From Lindgomyces ingoldianus (taxonomy: Eukaryota > Ascomycota > Dothideomycetes > Pleosporales > Lindgomycetaceae): 64,000 nt of DNA. The translations under genes were made by a program, and so were the position numbers. The notes beneath the pieces are model-generated. The model saw nothing but the letters and a program-made list of their open reading frames with translations. It was not told where the DNA came from and did no database searches. Of the stretch, positions 1-12,003 are shown one piece after another (position 1 is the first letter of the stretch; each line of letters opens with the position of its first letter). The DNA lies in assembly GCF_010093535.1 (NCBI RefSeq), contig NW_022985173.1, positions 688,855-752,854 on the forward strand, written 5' to 3'.

Positions 1-2114
1 TGAAGCCGATGCGAGTCGATCTCCCTGCGGCGAGAAGGCTACGCTCGTGACCGAGCTCGTATGGCCCTCGAGCGTCTGCAGTAGAGAGTCCCACTCCTTG
101 TTGATCTTTGACCTGACTTCTATCCACTCTGGCATTTCTTGTGTAAATTGTCTTCGAACAATGCTTCTTTCTGGTGCAAAGACAAGCGCGGAGTAATACA
201 CTTGTAGAGGCGCCTCTTGTATCCTTGATCCGATCCACATCACAAACCGCAGCGCATCATGAACTGTATTAGACAACATAATACATTGAGGTGCCTTAGA
301 AGAATTAGTAGCTTTTCAATCTCCTAGTTAGCTAAGTACTTACGTTTAATATAGATTGCAGCTTCTGCATTGCTGCTATAGCTTCTGGAATCTTCTCTAA
401 CAGGCTCATTGCTTCAAGCCAGTGGAGGAGGTGCTTCTGAATGAAGCTGTGGACTTTACCATCATCTCTTAGAATCTCTTCCCCATCCGGCGCATATGCA
501 TGTAGGTGATTGACCCAGTATTCACATGCATATGCAAACAATGGAAGATTGCTGTCCTTAATACGACTTGTCGCCTCCTGGATCTGCACTCCTGGTTTCT
601 TTAAGCTGCACATGTCTTTTTGTAACATCCTATTCATCGCGTCTAGCAGCCTATAGGTTATCCGACCCTGCTCCTCTATTACTTCACCATTGAACACCTG
701 CTGGCCCTGACCGGATGTAAAGTAGTCTTTTGCTGATAGGTGAACAAAGGACACAGTGCCATCCCGAACAGTAAGGAATGAACCACAGCGGTGAACTAGT
801 TCGGCCTGGTCCTCAGAAAGGCCGGCAACTATAAGAAGTTCCTCAAGCCGCAGCGGCCGGTAAGCTAGATTAACAGACTGAAGAATGTTCTTGCAAAGCT
901 GTGTTGTCTGTAAATCCTTCTGGGCCGTAATCTGTTGCATCATACGGTCGTACAACGGGTCTAGCCCAGGCGGCAGTTCCCGCAGTACTGCTTGTGTGCG
1001 ATATAGTGGCACACTCTCTAGCTCTTTGCAGACTAACGATACCCATAGAAACGTGCCCTCTGCCTTGTCACGAAGTAGCTGCTCAACCTCTGCTTGAGTT
1101 TTAGGGTCATAGCCCCGAGCAGCCGCCAGGCGCTGCACCTTGAAGTCTAAGTATGCTGCGACCGCTTTTGATACGTGGCTAGCGCTAACCTCAAGGCTAA
1201 CCTGAACGCCGAGCGAGTCAGGTTGAAGATACCGCTGAATGTCTGGCAGGTTGCGGCTCGTCACTAACCACTTGACCTTTGACCGCTGGGTAAGATTGTG
1301 GTCGGTTATGATGAACAATAGGTCAGATAGACCAGATGCGCACTCATCAAGCGCGTCGACTAGAAGATAGATCATCGGCAGAGACGCGTCATTTAGGATG
1401 TCTGACAGTATCTCCCTTAGCGCATAGATCGCGTTCGGACCCTCAAACAATTGCCTGCCCGCAGCCTTGTACCGCTTCTGCACGTGCGGCATAAGGTCCT
1501 CCCTTTGCTCGACAAGTAGGTAGATGAGCCCACGCAAGACCGACGCTGCGTTGTTGAGCTCCGGTCTGTTGCTCTGGCAGAAGAAGTAAGCTAGCAGGCC
1601 AGACTTGGACCTAGGCTTGGAGCTGAACTTCAGTTTGGCCATCACCCTTGATATCGGCTTTCGCAACGGGCCGGTCCCGTCTCTTTGAACCAATTCAGCG
1701 ATCAGACCCATCATCATCATCGTCTTCCCCTTGCCCGGGTCGCCCTTGATCCATAGCAGGCGCGAGTCACCCTGTGTCTTCCAGCGCTTAAAGTTGGGGT
1801 CGTCAAGGACCCAGGCATAGCAGGCCTTGAGCAGCCTGTCCTTATCCTTTTCGATCCTCGCCCTGTCTGCACTCGGGTCGGTGACTCTCAGGTCGCGGAG
1901 GCACTGATTACTAGCTAGCCCGCCAGTACTACCAGGGAAGTGCACGTCTCCATAGACATTGCCGTAGATGTTAGCCGAATCGTCGTGGGCTTGGGTATTG
2001 GTGTAGGTCTGGCCAGCTGGGACTCCATCTGCCCGACCCGCACGCTCTTCTCTCTAGATATTGGTTTAGCCTATGGTCATGCCGTGCACAAGGGGGGACG
2101 CTTACCACGGCCAT
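1..2114 (-). CDS. NACHT-WD40 NLR-type STAND protein (partial, runs off left edge)
   Basis: Signal-transducing STAND ATPase of the fungal HET-E/HNWD type, which acts in non-self recognition. Model: short exon 2114-2106 (M-A-V), intron 2105-2054, main exon 2053-344, intron 343-295, last visible exon 294-1. All three exons join in phase. The NACHT core shows a Walker A motif GDPGKGKT (about 1735-1700) and a Walker B-like run ending LLVDALDE (about 1365). The linker after the second intron reads APLQVYYSALVFAPE, typical of this family, and leads into LQTLEGHTSSVTSVAFSPQG, the first WD40 repeat, at the window edge. Only one repeat is visible, so repeat number and length are unknown. The start is uncertain: the reading frame is open upstream of 2114, so a further N-terminal exon is possible. 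A pseudogene of a STAND N-terminal-like domain lies divergently at 2465. Confidence 0.85.
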
Positions 2115-2464
2115 AGATCTGAAGAGGCTCTGTGCAACCTTTAGCAGAATAGCAGGCGTCAGTTTAAGCGTCGGTGAAAGGGTTCACTGCTTTTAACTTA
2201 TGTCGGAAGATAGGGAAGAAGGACTTGACAGAAGTCTGCGACGTGCTGGTGCTTCCAGCGAGGCTCGCGTTCTGCCGAGTCTTCAGCTCAACGGCAGATA
2301 CCGCTACCTCAGCCTGGCTGCATGCCGATGAGAGAAACGATTCACTTCTCTAATCCTCGAACACAAATTACAGAAGGTACTAACTAGATTGATGGTGGCA
2401 GGTTTAGTATGTTCACGAGTTGTTTACAGTTGACAACTATAGACTCAACGGAGCGCATTAGGAA
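2115..2464. other. Divergent intergenic region
   Basis: Lies between the NLR start and a divergent sesA-like pseudogene. The minus-strand frame leading into the NLR ATG stays open for about 20 codons, so part of this may be coding 5' sequence. No other feature seen. Confidence 0.3.
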
Positions 2465-3390
2465 GTGGTTGGTAGCACGGCTGCTGTCTCTCAGCTACTC
2501 GACCAAGTGATCACAATCGTCCAAGAGGTTCGAGACGCAAGACCAAGAGCGTATGGGGAATCAGCTCGCCTGGACGGGTATAAAGACCAGTTCGGAAACT
2601 TACTTAGTACACTAAGGCTTGTTCACGATGAACCAGAGTTGCATACTCCAGTAATTCGGGAGCAAAGCGAGGTGATTATAACCTTAGGTAAAGTGCTGTA
2701 GCGCCAGTTAAATACCTTAGCTGCCCAGCTTGAAAGGGGCTAAGGTAAGCAGTACACACATGTGCTCATAAGCGGGGAAAGAGAAGAGAAAGATCTCAAC
2801 AATGCCATGACTGGATTAGACCGAGCAAAAGTAGACCTTACCGCACGAATTATCACAGCACACGTTGGACTGAACGGTGCAATACGCACAGGCTTCGCAG
2901 CTGCCTTCGTAATCATCCAGAGGGACGATCGGAATGTTCAAAAGGTCCTTGGCGAGAGACTTACTATTGCCGCTTGGCTGGAAGGGCTGAGTCCGGATGG
3001 AGATAGTACTGTACAACTGCACAATTCTGTTTATAAATGCTAGCAACTCAAGGTAGCGCCATGATTTCTCTTACGGGTGAGGATGCTAAGGTGTTGAATC
3101 TCGTAGAAAAGGTGTCCTGGGTTAAGAATAAGGCATTTGATGGTGCGAACATGGTCTAGGGGGGTCTTATTGAATGGCCAACGTACAGTTAGAAGGAGAG
3201 GAACTACACTGGAAATTAAGGTCACAACACGAATTTTGCTCTCCATTGGAATGTGGATGCGGAGGGTCTTGCAACTATCCTTCGCGCATGCCGAGGATAG
3301 TAACATGATTGGACTGTTTGGTACAGGCCCAAAGGCTTCAGTTATTGCTTTATGTGCATTGCAAAATACTGATTACCACCAAAAACTTTA
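2465..3390 (+). pseudogene. Decayed sesA/HeLo-like N-terminal domain gene (STAND-associated)
   Basis: One reading frame runs from 2465 to 3043 with two in-frame stops, TAG at 2699-2701 and TAA at 2741-2743. Both replace positions where glutamine would fit, as expected from C-to-T change of CAG or CAA. The residues before and after match the style of N-terminal domains of fungal STAND/NLR genes: an opening helix with QLLDQVITIVQEV, then DLNNAMTGLDRAKVDLTARI and NVQKVLGERLTIAAWLEG. No ATG starts the frame; the first in-frame codon after an upstream stop region is GTG at 2465. From about 3040 the similarity continues only in other frames (for example ISLTGEDAKVLNLVEKVSW), so the 3' part is frameshifted. 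Assignment to sesA or HeLo-like is from memory of family style, not a search. Divergent from the NACHT-WD40 gene. Confidence 0.55.
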
Positions 3391-4349
3391 GGAAAACGAT
3401 CGTGAAAAGGTACATAAATGCTAAAACGAGAGATTATGCAACTTACAGCAGCAACCGTCTGTAGAAAACTGCAATGTTTCTTTCTCTTGCCTGTATTTTT
3501 TAATATCAACTTAGATGAAATTACAGTTTAATTTCTAGTTTTGCAGTTTGTTGTTCGTCCTGTTTACCTGTGCGCGTGCATCTTTTGTATAATCTACGGG
3601 ACCTTCGCTATGACTACCCCGATTCCACCGTATATTCTTGTTAGGGCACGCAGTGGCTCGTTCCAACTAAATATCACTTTGGTTATTTCCTACCCTAACC
3701 TCCACTCAAGGTCTTCGCAGCGAACTCTTCAAGGCCGCCTCATTGACTAGGAATGCGTAACCTTAGTATTCCATGGTCCATGGCGAATCTCTAGCGCAAC
3801 ACAAAGAAACTCCTATTGGCGCTTATATGTCTAACCCATTTTGACCGCAAGCTTGCCATGGGGAGCTAAAGCTTACTGCTAGTAATGTGTTGATCCAGTG
3901 GCAGTCCCTTGTACAGTCACGGACCAAATATCACATAGATTGGGATACCTACCACTACCGTGAACTCTCTGCGGTTCGAGTTTAATCGTGCTAAGTAACG
4001 GCTTAAGTTACTCTTGCTGCAGATTGTATCAAGGAATTCGCATTAGGCCAGCCCACACCCTGTTGTCGAGGGTTAGACACTGAACATAAGTAGATCCACC
4101 GCTTTGGTTCATTGAGAGTCGATGCTAGCCTTCTTTAGTGTCTTATTTAATTTCACAATTCTTGAGGTCAATTTTTCTTTTCCGCCTTTAGGGCCTTTGT
4201 CCCCGAAGCCGCTCTTCATGCAATCTGACAACGTATTTCTCTCGACAATACTGCAAACAAACTAAGAAAGGTGTAATAGAAACTAGCGTTACTGCTCAGG
4301 TGCCATCAAAGACAACACAGCACCACAACATCCTACCTGACCCCCAAAT
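3391..4349. other. Intergenic, no recognisable feature
   Basis: AT-rich, short open frames only; nothing recognised. Confidence 0.5.
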
Positions 4350-5734
4350 ATGAAGGTAATAATAGTAATTCAATCTCCTCACACCCTCTCCCCCAAAATC
4401 ATCCTCACCAACCCCTCATATTCACCCTCCCCTCCAGGTAGGCGGCTCCCTCTCCTCCCTCATGAATGGCGTAGTGCTCAAACACCACGACCATAGCGTC
4501 CACATCCCCACCCTCTCTCCCAACGCCCCCAGTCTCGGCATGGTGCTTGAGCTCGCCGAATTTTTCAAGCTACATGACCCCATCAATGGACCCGTCACCA
4601 TTCCAAACATAGGTGTCCGTATTATAAATGCCCAGGATAAAATTATGAAGAGACTGAATGTCGCATCGCCGATGGCCAGCTGGGATATGCTATACTTCCG
4701 GCTTAGGCGAAAATTCCGACGGCCTATTGTCGAGGTATTGTCCTGAGATATAGGAGGCGCGAGGTGGGAATAGAGAAGTAGCGTATGAGACGAAGAAAAC
4801 TGTTGTGAGCAGCGAGAAGAGGGGCGAGAAGGTAATTGTTACATATACCAAGACTGGAGACCCTGAATCATTTGCGTCACAAAGTGGGAGTATAGAAGCA
4901 AACATTCTGATCGGAGCCGATGGAGCCAGTCTTACAGTCAAACGTTTGGTCTTCCGTAATGCGGCGGGGGAGTATGCTAGGTATATCATATTGCGAGGAT
5001 TAGTTCCAGAGCCGGAGTTTGCGGAGCATATGGCGAGTTGTCAGGGTGTAAGGGATCATCGTGCGATTTGAGTAAATACGCCAGGTACACCCACCGACAA
5101 AGTCGGGCTGCTTATACCCCATATCTCTACCCATACCTTGATGGAATAACTCTGACATGTATATCCTCGCTACCACATCCCCAGCCCCAATAGCACTCTC
5201 GCCTCCGCAACCCTCAGCCGAAGTTTGCCTAGTACACTCAGCCTCTCCCACCTCCCTCTCATCTATGCTGCTTGACACCTCAGGCCACTACCACCGATGG
5301 TCGGACCCACTCGGCAAAATCCAGCGAGAAGTCAGGTAAGACATCCTGCGCACAACATCTGAACTCCTGCCCCTCTGTGCCGCGGACTCGCGTTGAAAAT
5401 CAAAGGCCCTTCATCTAAGTTGCGTCTGGCTACTACAACCCGCACGCTAGTTTCCGAGACGGCGAGGCCCTGCTTTGTAGGCGATGAGCAGACACTCGTA
5501 CGACCGTATATGGGTGTTGGTGCTAGCCGAGGCGCTATTCATGCGCTGGAGTTAGAGAAAATGATGCAAAATTTTTGTGAGAGAAGACAGGGAAGTTGGG
5601 AAGTTGTGGCGAGGAAGTGGGAGAAGACGGTGGTGGAGTGGGCGTGGCTGGAGCATCAAGGAGTGTGTTGTAGAGAGAGTGGTTTTTCGGAGACTGGGGG
5701 AAGTGGTTATGGGCAGCGGTGGTGCACTAGGTGA
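4350..5734 (+). pseudogene. Broken FAD-dependent monooxygenase
   Basis: Relic of a flavoprotein hydroxylase of the FAD_binding_3 type. ATG at 4350 starts MKVII, then a 73-nt intron (4365-4437) restores the Rossmann beta-strand and loop as VGGSLSSLMNG, the dinucleotide-binding turn. The frame continues to 4746 with NIGVRIINAQ and MASWDMLYFRLR, the substrate-domain start. It then stops and resumes in another frame at about 4790 with NILIGADGASLTVKRLV (the GD-type FAD motif) and YIILRGLVPEPEF. A third segment (about 5390-5700) shows CFVGDEQTLVRPYMGVGASRG, equivalent to the second FAD-contacting GD motif, with the usual D-A changed to D-E. At least two frameshifts and several stops separate the blocks, so the gene is not expected to give a full enzyme. 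Substrate unknown. Confidence 0.7.
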
Positions 5735-6029
5735 GGGCGCGGTGGATGGAATCAGGAAATGGGGTTATGAGGGGAAAACACATCAGTCGCCTCATTGATA
5801 TTAGGAGATTCTGGGCAAATCTTTGAAATTCAATTTTACTTGTTAGTGTAAGGACGGCATGCCTATTACTTTAGGGGGACCTGCTCTCACCCTTTCAGGC
5901 CGAACCCCTAGCAGTCTCGCTGCTCGCCATTCCTTCCCATCAAGCAAACACTCGGTTACTTCTTGATAAGCTTTCAAAGCCCACGCACGCTCAGCCCAAA
6001 CCTATTTAAACCTAATATGGCAGCCCAAG
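5735..6029. other. Intergenic, no recognisable feature
   Basis: Spacer between the monooxygenase relic and the MITE; nothing recognised. Confidence 0.5.
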
Positions 6030-6037
6030 CCTTCAAA

Positions 6038-6722
6038 CATGGTGTTTAATATAACGTAGTACTGTTCCTACTGTTACTGATAGTAGCAATATCTTTGTAG
6101 TTAGAACGAAAGTCAACTGTCTTCTGTTACCGTACAGTTAATGAGACTCTAACTACTTCAATAACTAACTATAAGAATTAATTTCTTAGGGGTTTAACCC
6201 CGCGGTCGCGGAAAGAGTTTTTGCGCGGAGTAGTACAATAGCAAACTAATGCACCACAAAAGCTTGTTTGCAGTGCGTGCCTTCTAGCGGCTTAATAAGG
6301 CTAGAAGCTGGTAAAATAAGGAGCTAATTCACTGTTCTGTACTAATACTAAAGACTGTGACGCTTGTTGCAGCCAAACCGAAATAATCTATAGAGATCCA
6401 CCTTTGCTATCTATTGCCCTCCACAGTTAAGGCTCTGCAGCTACAAAGCAATTAGGTTACTAGAGGACTTAGTATTTTACTAAGTTCTGTGACTATATTA
6501 GGAATATTGTGTCAAGATTGAGCTCTCTAGAACCTCTGGAAACACCAGTTACTGCAGTAACTATACTGAACAGTAGCTCCTCCCTTAATTGACTGGGCAG
6601 TAACCGTTACTGCCTGTAACGCCGTTTTAATTCACTCTATCCGAAAGAACGATACCCTACTGCAGCTAGTAACGCATCAAAAAGCTACTGATAGTAACAG
6701 TTACGTTATATTAAACACCATG
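6038..6722. mobile_element. hAT-like MITE with 8-bp target-site duplication
   Basis: A 685-bp non-autonomous DNA transposon. Both ends carry a perfect 21-bp terminal inverted repeat, CATGGTGTTTAATATAACGT plus A (6038-6058 and 6702-6722). Looser inverted similarity continues inward (CTGTTACTGATAGTAGC on the left, GCTACTGATAGTAACAG on the right). The element is flanked by an exact 8-bp direct repeat CCTTCAAA (6030-6037 and 6723-6730), the duplication size of hAT elements. The interior has no coding frame but many short copies of CAGTAAC/GTTACTG in both orientations, which look like subterminal transposase-binding repeats. The intact duplication and identical termini suggest a fairly recent insertion. 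hAT membership is inferred from duplication length; the terminal sequence is not the classic CAGGG type. Confidence 0.85.
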
Positions 6723-6730
6723 CCTTCAAA

Positions 6731-7495
6731 TTCGCCACCTTTCCCGGGAAGCTCAAACAGTTCTCCGCTATTGTCATTATCGTCTTATTCAAATTCAGCG
6801 GGTTGGAGATAACCGGCAAACCATCAATAAACGCAAGATTCCCTGCGGGAATGCTAGCAGCGCCTTGTTTAATCGTAAGTAGGCTCGTTATATCTGCTAG
6901 GTCTTGAAATTAGCAGAGTTGATGGAAGACAGGAGCCGCAAAAAGCCGAATATTGAGACGGAGTCTCGAACAACGGGGGGTTAGAAGAGGAAGTTAGGGA
7001 CGACCCGGTTGATGGTGCTGAGGATAGACACTGTAAGGGAGACGATTGCCTCTTGGGAATGGAGCAGACCAGAAACGAAAGATCAGGCTACATGCCTGCA
7101 TCAGAAGATTAACCTGAAGTTCAAATGCAGAAAAGAGTAAAATGTATTACTTAAGATCCCGCTACCGAGAAGAGTTCTAATGCTAATTCTGCTAATTCCT
7201 CACAAGATTCATAGACCGTAAATGACATTCGTCTCGGCCCATCCTACCTTGGGAGAGAGAGGAATGTCTCCAACATTTGGCAGAATTATTCCAGTATATC
7301 CGGTCGATGGAGGTCGGAGGTGACGTTCAGCAAACTCAGGAAAATCCCGCTAGATGAGGGAAGCGACAGGAAGGATGGTGCGAAAAGAGAAAGTGGATTT
7401 TTCTTCAAGAGACTGAATAGTGTGACAAAGGTTGAAATTGAGAAATTCTCAGATCGTTGTTGGGAATCAAGAAAGTCCGCATTAGAGAGGGGCCT
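6731..7495. other. Intergenic, no recognisable feature
   Basis: No gene recognised. The open frame at 7320-7724 has no family resemblance and no ATG-based support. Confidence 0.4.
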
Positions 7496-8640
7496 TCAGA
7501 TCAAGGTGGGGATGGTGAGTATATGCCTATTACAGATGCTGGACTGGGATCTGGAATGGCAGCACCAGCAACAGGAAACTTTGTGGGTAGCCAGTCTTAC
7601 GGTGCGTGGGGTTCCTCTGAAAGCTCTACCAACAACCAGCAGGCTTTCTACGGCTCCTACTAAAAGAGACTCCGCAATGTTGCTAACCGGAAGAGAGCCT
7701 GCAACGCTGCCAACTGTGGGATGAGAGCCTATAACACTACCGACGGCAGGAAGGGAACCAGCAACGGCGCCAGAAGACCCAACCCCCTCCAGCCCTCCAG
7801 CCAAAGATCCAGCAACCGGAGCATTGGCAATGGGATTTGAAACTCTGGCCCAATCACTAGTCAGCCTAAAAGCCTAGACGCAGCCCCAGAAACGGCTCCA
7901 GGAGCACTACTCAAAGGTGTTGAGCTACCAGCTGGCAGAATTCCAGCAACACATACAACTGAATTTGGGCTCACACCTAAACGTCATTTAGTACCTTGTA
8001 TTGTACTATTCTTGGAACTGACATTGAAACACTGACTCGGTAAAGCAGACAACGGAATCCCCTAGCGGCGATCATCACAAAAGAAACCTTATGAACACTC
8101 GACAAAAGAGGCAAAGCAGGGATAGAGACACTCAAATACCTCTTATCGAGCGGAGGGGAGACAGGAAGAGCTAATGTCTTTGGAAGTGGGACGCTAGGAA
8201 AACTAGGAAGATCCGGGATAGGCAAACCTTCTGGGATAACTCCGGCCCCTTTTTAGAATATAAGAAGAATGATTTTGAGTACAGCTGAGGGGAGAGGTGG
8301 AAAGGATGCAGCTGGCACAACTGGGAGAGGCAGCAGAGGGCCAGTTGTAGGAAGAGGTGGCAAGCTGGCAGCTGGAAATTGGGGGAATCTAGCAGCGGAT
8401 AGAGGCAATCCAGTAATCTGGCAGCTGGAAGAGGAGGCAGCCCAGACGTATTCGGGACAAATATCGGGGGTAGGTCAGGTGCTCCGGCAGGCCACTGAGC
8501 GCAGGCGGTGCGACATTAGGCACAGGAAAAGACAGCGCTCTAACTTGAACTGGAACCTCAGCATGTCGCAACACCCCACCCACCGCTGGTAGGGAAAACC
8601 GCACAGCGCTGGCAATTGCAGCAAGCTTATCAATGCTCAA
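7496..8640 (-). pseudogene. Degenerate low-complexity Gly/Val/Pro/Ala-repeat sequence
   Basis: Minus-strand frames contain imprecise repeats of the kind GSLPAVGSVIGSHPTVGSVA (about 7660-7790) and further PALP/LPAVGG-like pieces up to 8640. The plus strand shows the mirrored GREPATLPT-type repeat with interrupting stops. No frame is open across the whole block. It reads as a decayed gene for a repetitive low-complexity protein or as an eroded tandem repeat. No family is recognised and the original coding strand is uncertain. Confidence 0.3.
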
Positions 8641-9799
8641 AACTGGAGTTGATGGAGCTTAAGCGCTGCTCAGTGATGCCTTAAAACACCGCCACAGCAC
8701 TGAGCGTAGCTGCTGGTACGCCCGAACTCTGATAAGCCGAAAGGATGATTGCGGGAAAGAGAGCTTAAACGAACTTAAAGTTACAGGGGCGCTCGCGCCA
8801 AGAGGAAGTAGGAGAGTGACTCGGGACTCAAGTTATGGTGAACCTATGGCCCTAACCGACAGGGTAGTGAGGCCAAAAGCTTTCTTCAAGCTGATTGTGA
8901 GTGAGTCGAAGTACCGACTGTGTACGGTAATGATAATAGATAAGAAGGAGGTGTGTGAAAGAAAGAGTCGCTTGTATAACGGGAAGTCGAAAGTGTTCAG
9001 AATAAGTACTATAGCTGCGATGTAGCGGTCACGTGGAGAATGCGTATATGTCCGAACAAATTGGTCTGAGGCATACTTGAATAATTGTAAGGACTCTAGA
9101 GCCCTAAGGCTGGTATAGGCATTCCAAAACCCGGATGGGATGCGTCGCTTTACCAAGTGAGGAAACGACTAACAGAAAGTGTACTAATAAGAGGTAAATA
9201 ATGAGAACGAAATGCGCTCTATTGCGGACAGCTTGTCAGAAAGGTCGCCTTTAGGAGACTTCAATCGCTTGTAAACTCCCGTTTGATCATGATATGGAAA
9301 CAGACTTGCAAGTAGCAAAAGAGCGAAACGGCAATGTGCGTTAACACAGAAATTTTTGGCACCTCAAACACTTCCTCTCAAAGCAGGGCAATCCTACCAA
9401 CCATACTGGGTATGAAGTCGAAGTAAGAATATGCCGCGACCCGTAGCGGCGTTTCCTTGCTGCCCTCAAGTGGGAGGTTCCCCAGTGGCGTTCAGATTGC
9501 CATAACATATCTTCATATTAAGGAATATATCCCTAGAAGCGGCTTTGATCGCGAAGCACGCAATGGCGCGGCTGTGATGGAAAGATTCGATCGGCCTGGG
9601 CCCGAGAAATCCGGTTGACTCCAAATGGACCCAACTGTGGAACCAAGCAGTTTCAATTCATCGTAAATCTTGCTTTCCACGAATTCTTGAGGGTGTCGAT
9701 CTCCGTCCGCAGGAATGCGGACCGAGAAGAGCAACTACCAGCGAATCAAGCCTCAGACTCTGGTGGCCTTGACATGGAGAAGACCCTTCTAAGGAATAG
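8641..9799. other. Intergenic, no recognisable feature
   Basis: No gene recognised. The last few hundred bases are probably 3' UTR and spacer of the SUZ-domain gene. Confidence 0.5.
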
Positions 9800-10694
9800 T
9801 CAGACGGCAGAACCCGTCCTATTTCCCCTGGGAGCGAAGCCTTTTCCTCCTCTTCCAGGGCCACGGGGCTCGCGAATAGGTTGCTGTAGGTCACTAGGCG
9901 TTTCTGGTCGACTACCACTGAATTCCTTCTTCTGTATGTACACCGAATTGGGCTTAGGCGAGTAACTCGGATCGTAGAGCTGTCTCCCCGGATTTCCCGT
10001 GCCGGCGGGCGACTGTTCGTTACTTGACCTTGGCTGGCTATCGCGACCGCCTCGACCTCGACCCTTGCCTCGAGTGTGCTTATTCGGGGAGGAGCGACCA
10101 CGGGAGTCTTCCGCGTTGAGAGTCGAGGAACCAAACAGTTTCTCTCGAGCCTCGGCATACCGCCGCTCCTTCTCCGCCCGCTCCTTCTGGGCACGTGCTT
10201 GTCTTTCAGCGAACGAGGCTTCATTCTTCTTCCTCCTTTCTTCCTCACTGTCTTCGTCGTCTTCAAGAGTCAGGCCTGCCATGCCAGCGCTTGCATCGTT
10301 TCGTGAGAGAAGCTGAGGAGGAGGTTTTCGGCTGAGAACAGTGACACTGGGTTTGAAGGTAGTTTTGAGGGGGATGTTATCGCGAGCTTCAAGGAACAGC
10401 ATTGGCTCTGGCTTCTCCCTGAACAGGTGATCAGCCCATGATGCAGAAGCAGGTCGGTGCGGACATACGCAGATTCCCATATTTGGCGGTTCAATTCGGC
10501 ATGCTTGGCTTTGCGCTCAGCTTTGGAAATCTTGACTGGCGCGGGTGGTTCTTCGTTCATATCGGATGTCTCTTGCTTCTGCGATCCCGTTAGTCACGCG
10601 CTCAGGAAACCAACTTTCACGGAGAGCTCCATACATCAGCAAGAGACTCCCAGTCATCATCCCATGCATCGGGCAAGGCACCTTTTCCAGGCAT
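9800..10694 (-). CDS. SUZ/SUZ-C domain RNA-binding protein
   Basis: Small basic protein (262 aa) of the SUZ-domain family; the SUZ motif is known to bind RNA. Three exons: 10694-10635 (20 aa beginning MPGKGALPDAWDDDWESLAD), 10578-10469 and 10418-9800; introns of 56 and 50 nt with GTATG donors; all phases agree. Features in order: acidic DAWDDDWE N-terminus; KAERKAKHAELN helix; SUZ core around FLEARDNIPLKTTFKPSVTV; acidic DDEDSEEE; a charged, probably coiled KERAEKERRYAEAREK segment; an RGKGRGRGGR patch; and at the C-terminus PIREPRGPGRGGKGFAPRGN, the SUZ-C signature. Resembles human SZRD1 and its fungal relatives. The N-terminal exon fixes the start because it supplies the conserved tryptophan motif. 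The next gene is divergent, 329 bp away. Confidence 0.85.
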
Positions 10695-11023
10695 TGGGGG
10701 TTCTATCTAGCGAATGCGGGAGAAAGAATAGCGAGCACAGAGAGAGGACTTGGGCATGGCAGCGGGGAAGACTTGCAGAGGCCAGGATGTGTCCAATGTT
10801 CGCGCCAAGCAATTCGCTAAACGCGGAAGCTAAACCCTGGTCGCAGCTTGGAGCTTTGGACTCTCACTGCTGCCTTTCACCTCGTAACCTCAAGCTCCGC
10901 TTTCATCCATCATACAACTTGCCGCCTAACTGATTAGACAGCACGCATTGTTGTGCTTATAAGTTGCCCTAACTTGCCCATCAGAATGTCAGGTAATTAT
11001 TGTCTCATCGTAGTCACGACGTG

Positions 11024-11575
11024 ATGAAGCGACAGAAAACTGAGCGCGCAGCAGATGCCGACGGTGACTCCACGATGCACTCGTCTCCTGAGCTAGAAAT
11101 AGCCGATGACGAAATGTTCCCTGACGAAGCCGCTGGCCCGAGCACACCGCGAAATCCTCCCGCCTTCTCTCTCGACCCCCCCTCAGAGTTGTCCCCGCCA
11201 AACTCCCAAGGCCCTTCACAACTGGCTGGCCGAGATGAGAGCTTCGTCGCTGCCCTCGCCCGAACCCCTTCGACATCGTTGAATGCAAACGGTAAGCGCG
11301 TACGCTCTGCAGTCATGACCGCCGGTGTCGCAGATAGTACACAGGTCGATCCTGAAACTGGGTATTGTTGGACGAAGCAGGAGGAGCAGCCGGGCTGGGA
11401 GTGGAAGAACACAAGGGCCCGGGAGGATGAGAGTAGGGCGCTGGAGCATATTCAGGATAAGGGGTCAATGATCAAGAGTAGGTTCAAAGTCTGACCTCTG
11501 TATTTGTGTTGGCTGACAATAGCAGCCAAGTACGGTGATCCACTCGATGCGTCCGTCCCAGTGAAGCGGCGCTGA
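11024..11575 (+). CDS. Conserved hypothetical protein
   Basis: Two exons: 11024 to the donor AGTAGG near 11476, then from about 11527 (after GACAATAGCAG) to TGA at 11573-11575; the junction keeps the frame and yields about 170 aa. The open frame extends upstream of 11024 only through a TTG codon; ATG 11024 starts MKRQKTER. An upstream ATG at 10986 opens a short frame that ends at TGA and may be a uORF. The N-terminal two thirds are acidic, Ser/Pro-rich and probably disordered. The C-terminal part, TQVDPETGYCWTKQEEQPGW and WKNTRAREDESRALEHI, looks like a conserved module. No catalytic motif or membrane segment. Function unknown. Confidence 0.65.
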
Positions 11576-12003
11576 AAAAGGGGGTTTCAAGGACACCGCG
11601 ACAGTGAAGTCATCACGAGAAGACGCTTTGCGTTACCAACGAGGCGCTGCACCGTTATGCTCGTTCCGCCCAAGGAGCTAACAAGCCACTCTCATGGAGC
11701 ACGCAAGACGCACCCTGGGTATGGCCAGGGTAATTTCGGCAGGATGATGGGCTAATTCTACCTCAGCATATACTGCAGACATATAGGCATGGAGGGAGCA
11801 GTAGAAACAATGCAAAAACCCATTTATTGATCAGACTGATCGTATTGATCATGCCGGTGATGAACCTCATGATTGGTGTTGAGACCTTCTTGGATTCCAA
11901 AGTCCTTTATCATAGCCTTGGCCTTAGTCCTGACCCAACGCCGTTCCATGCAGTTCAAAGACGTTGTCCAGTCATGCGCCTCTGTATTGTGTCGCTCGGT
12001 CAC
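11576..12003. other. Convergent intergenic region
   Basis: 3' regions of two convergent genes; nothing else recognised. Confidence 0.5.
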
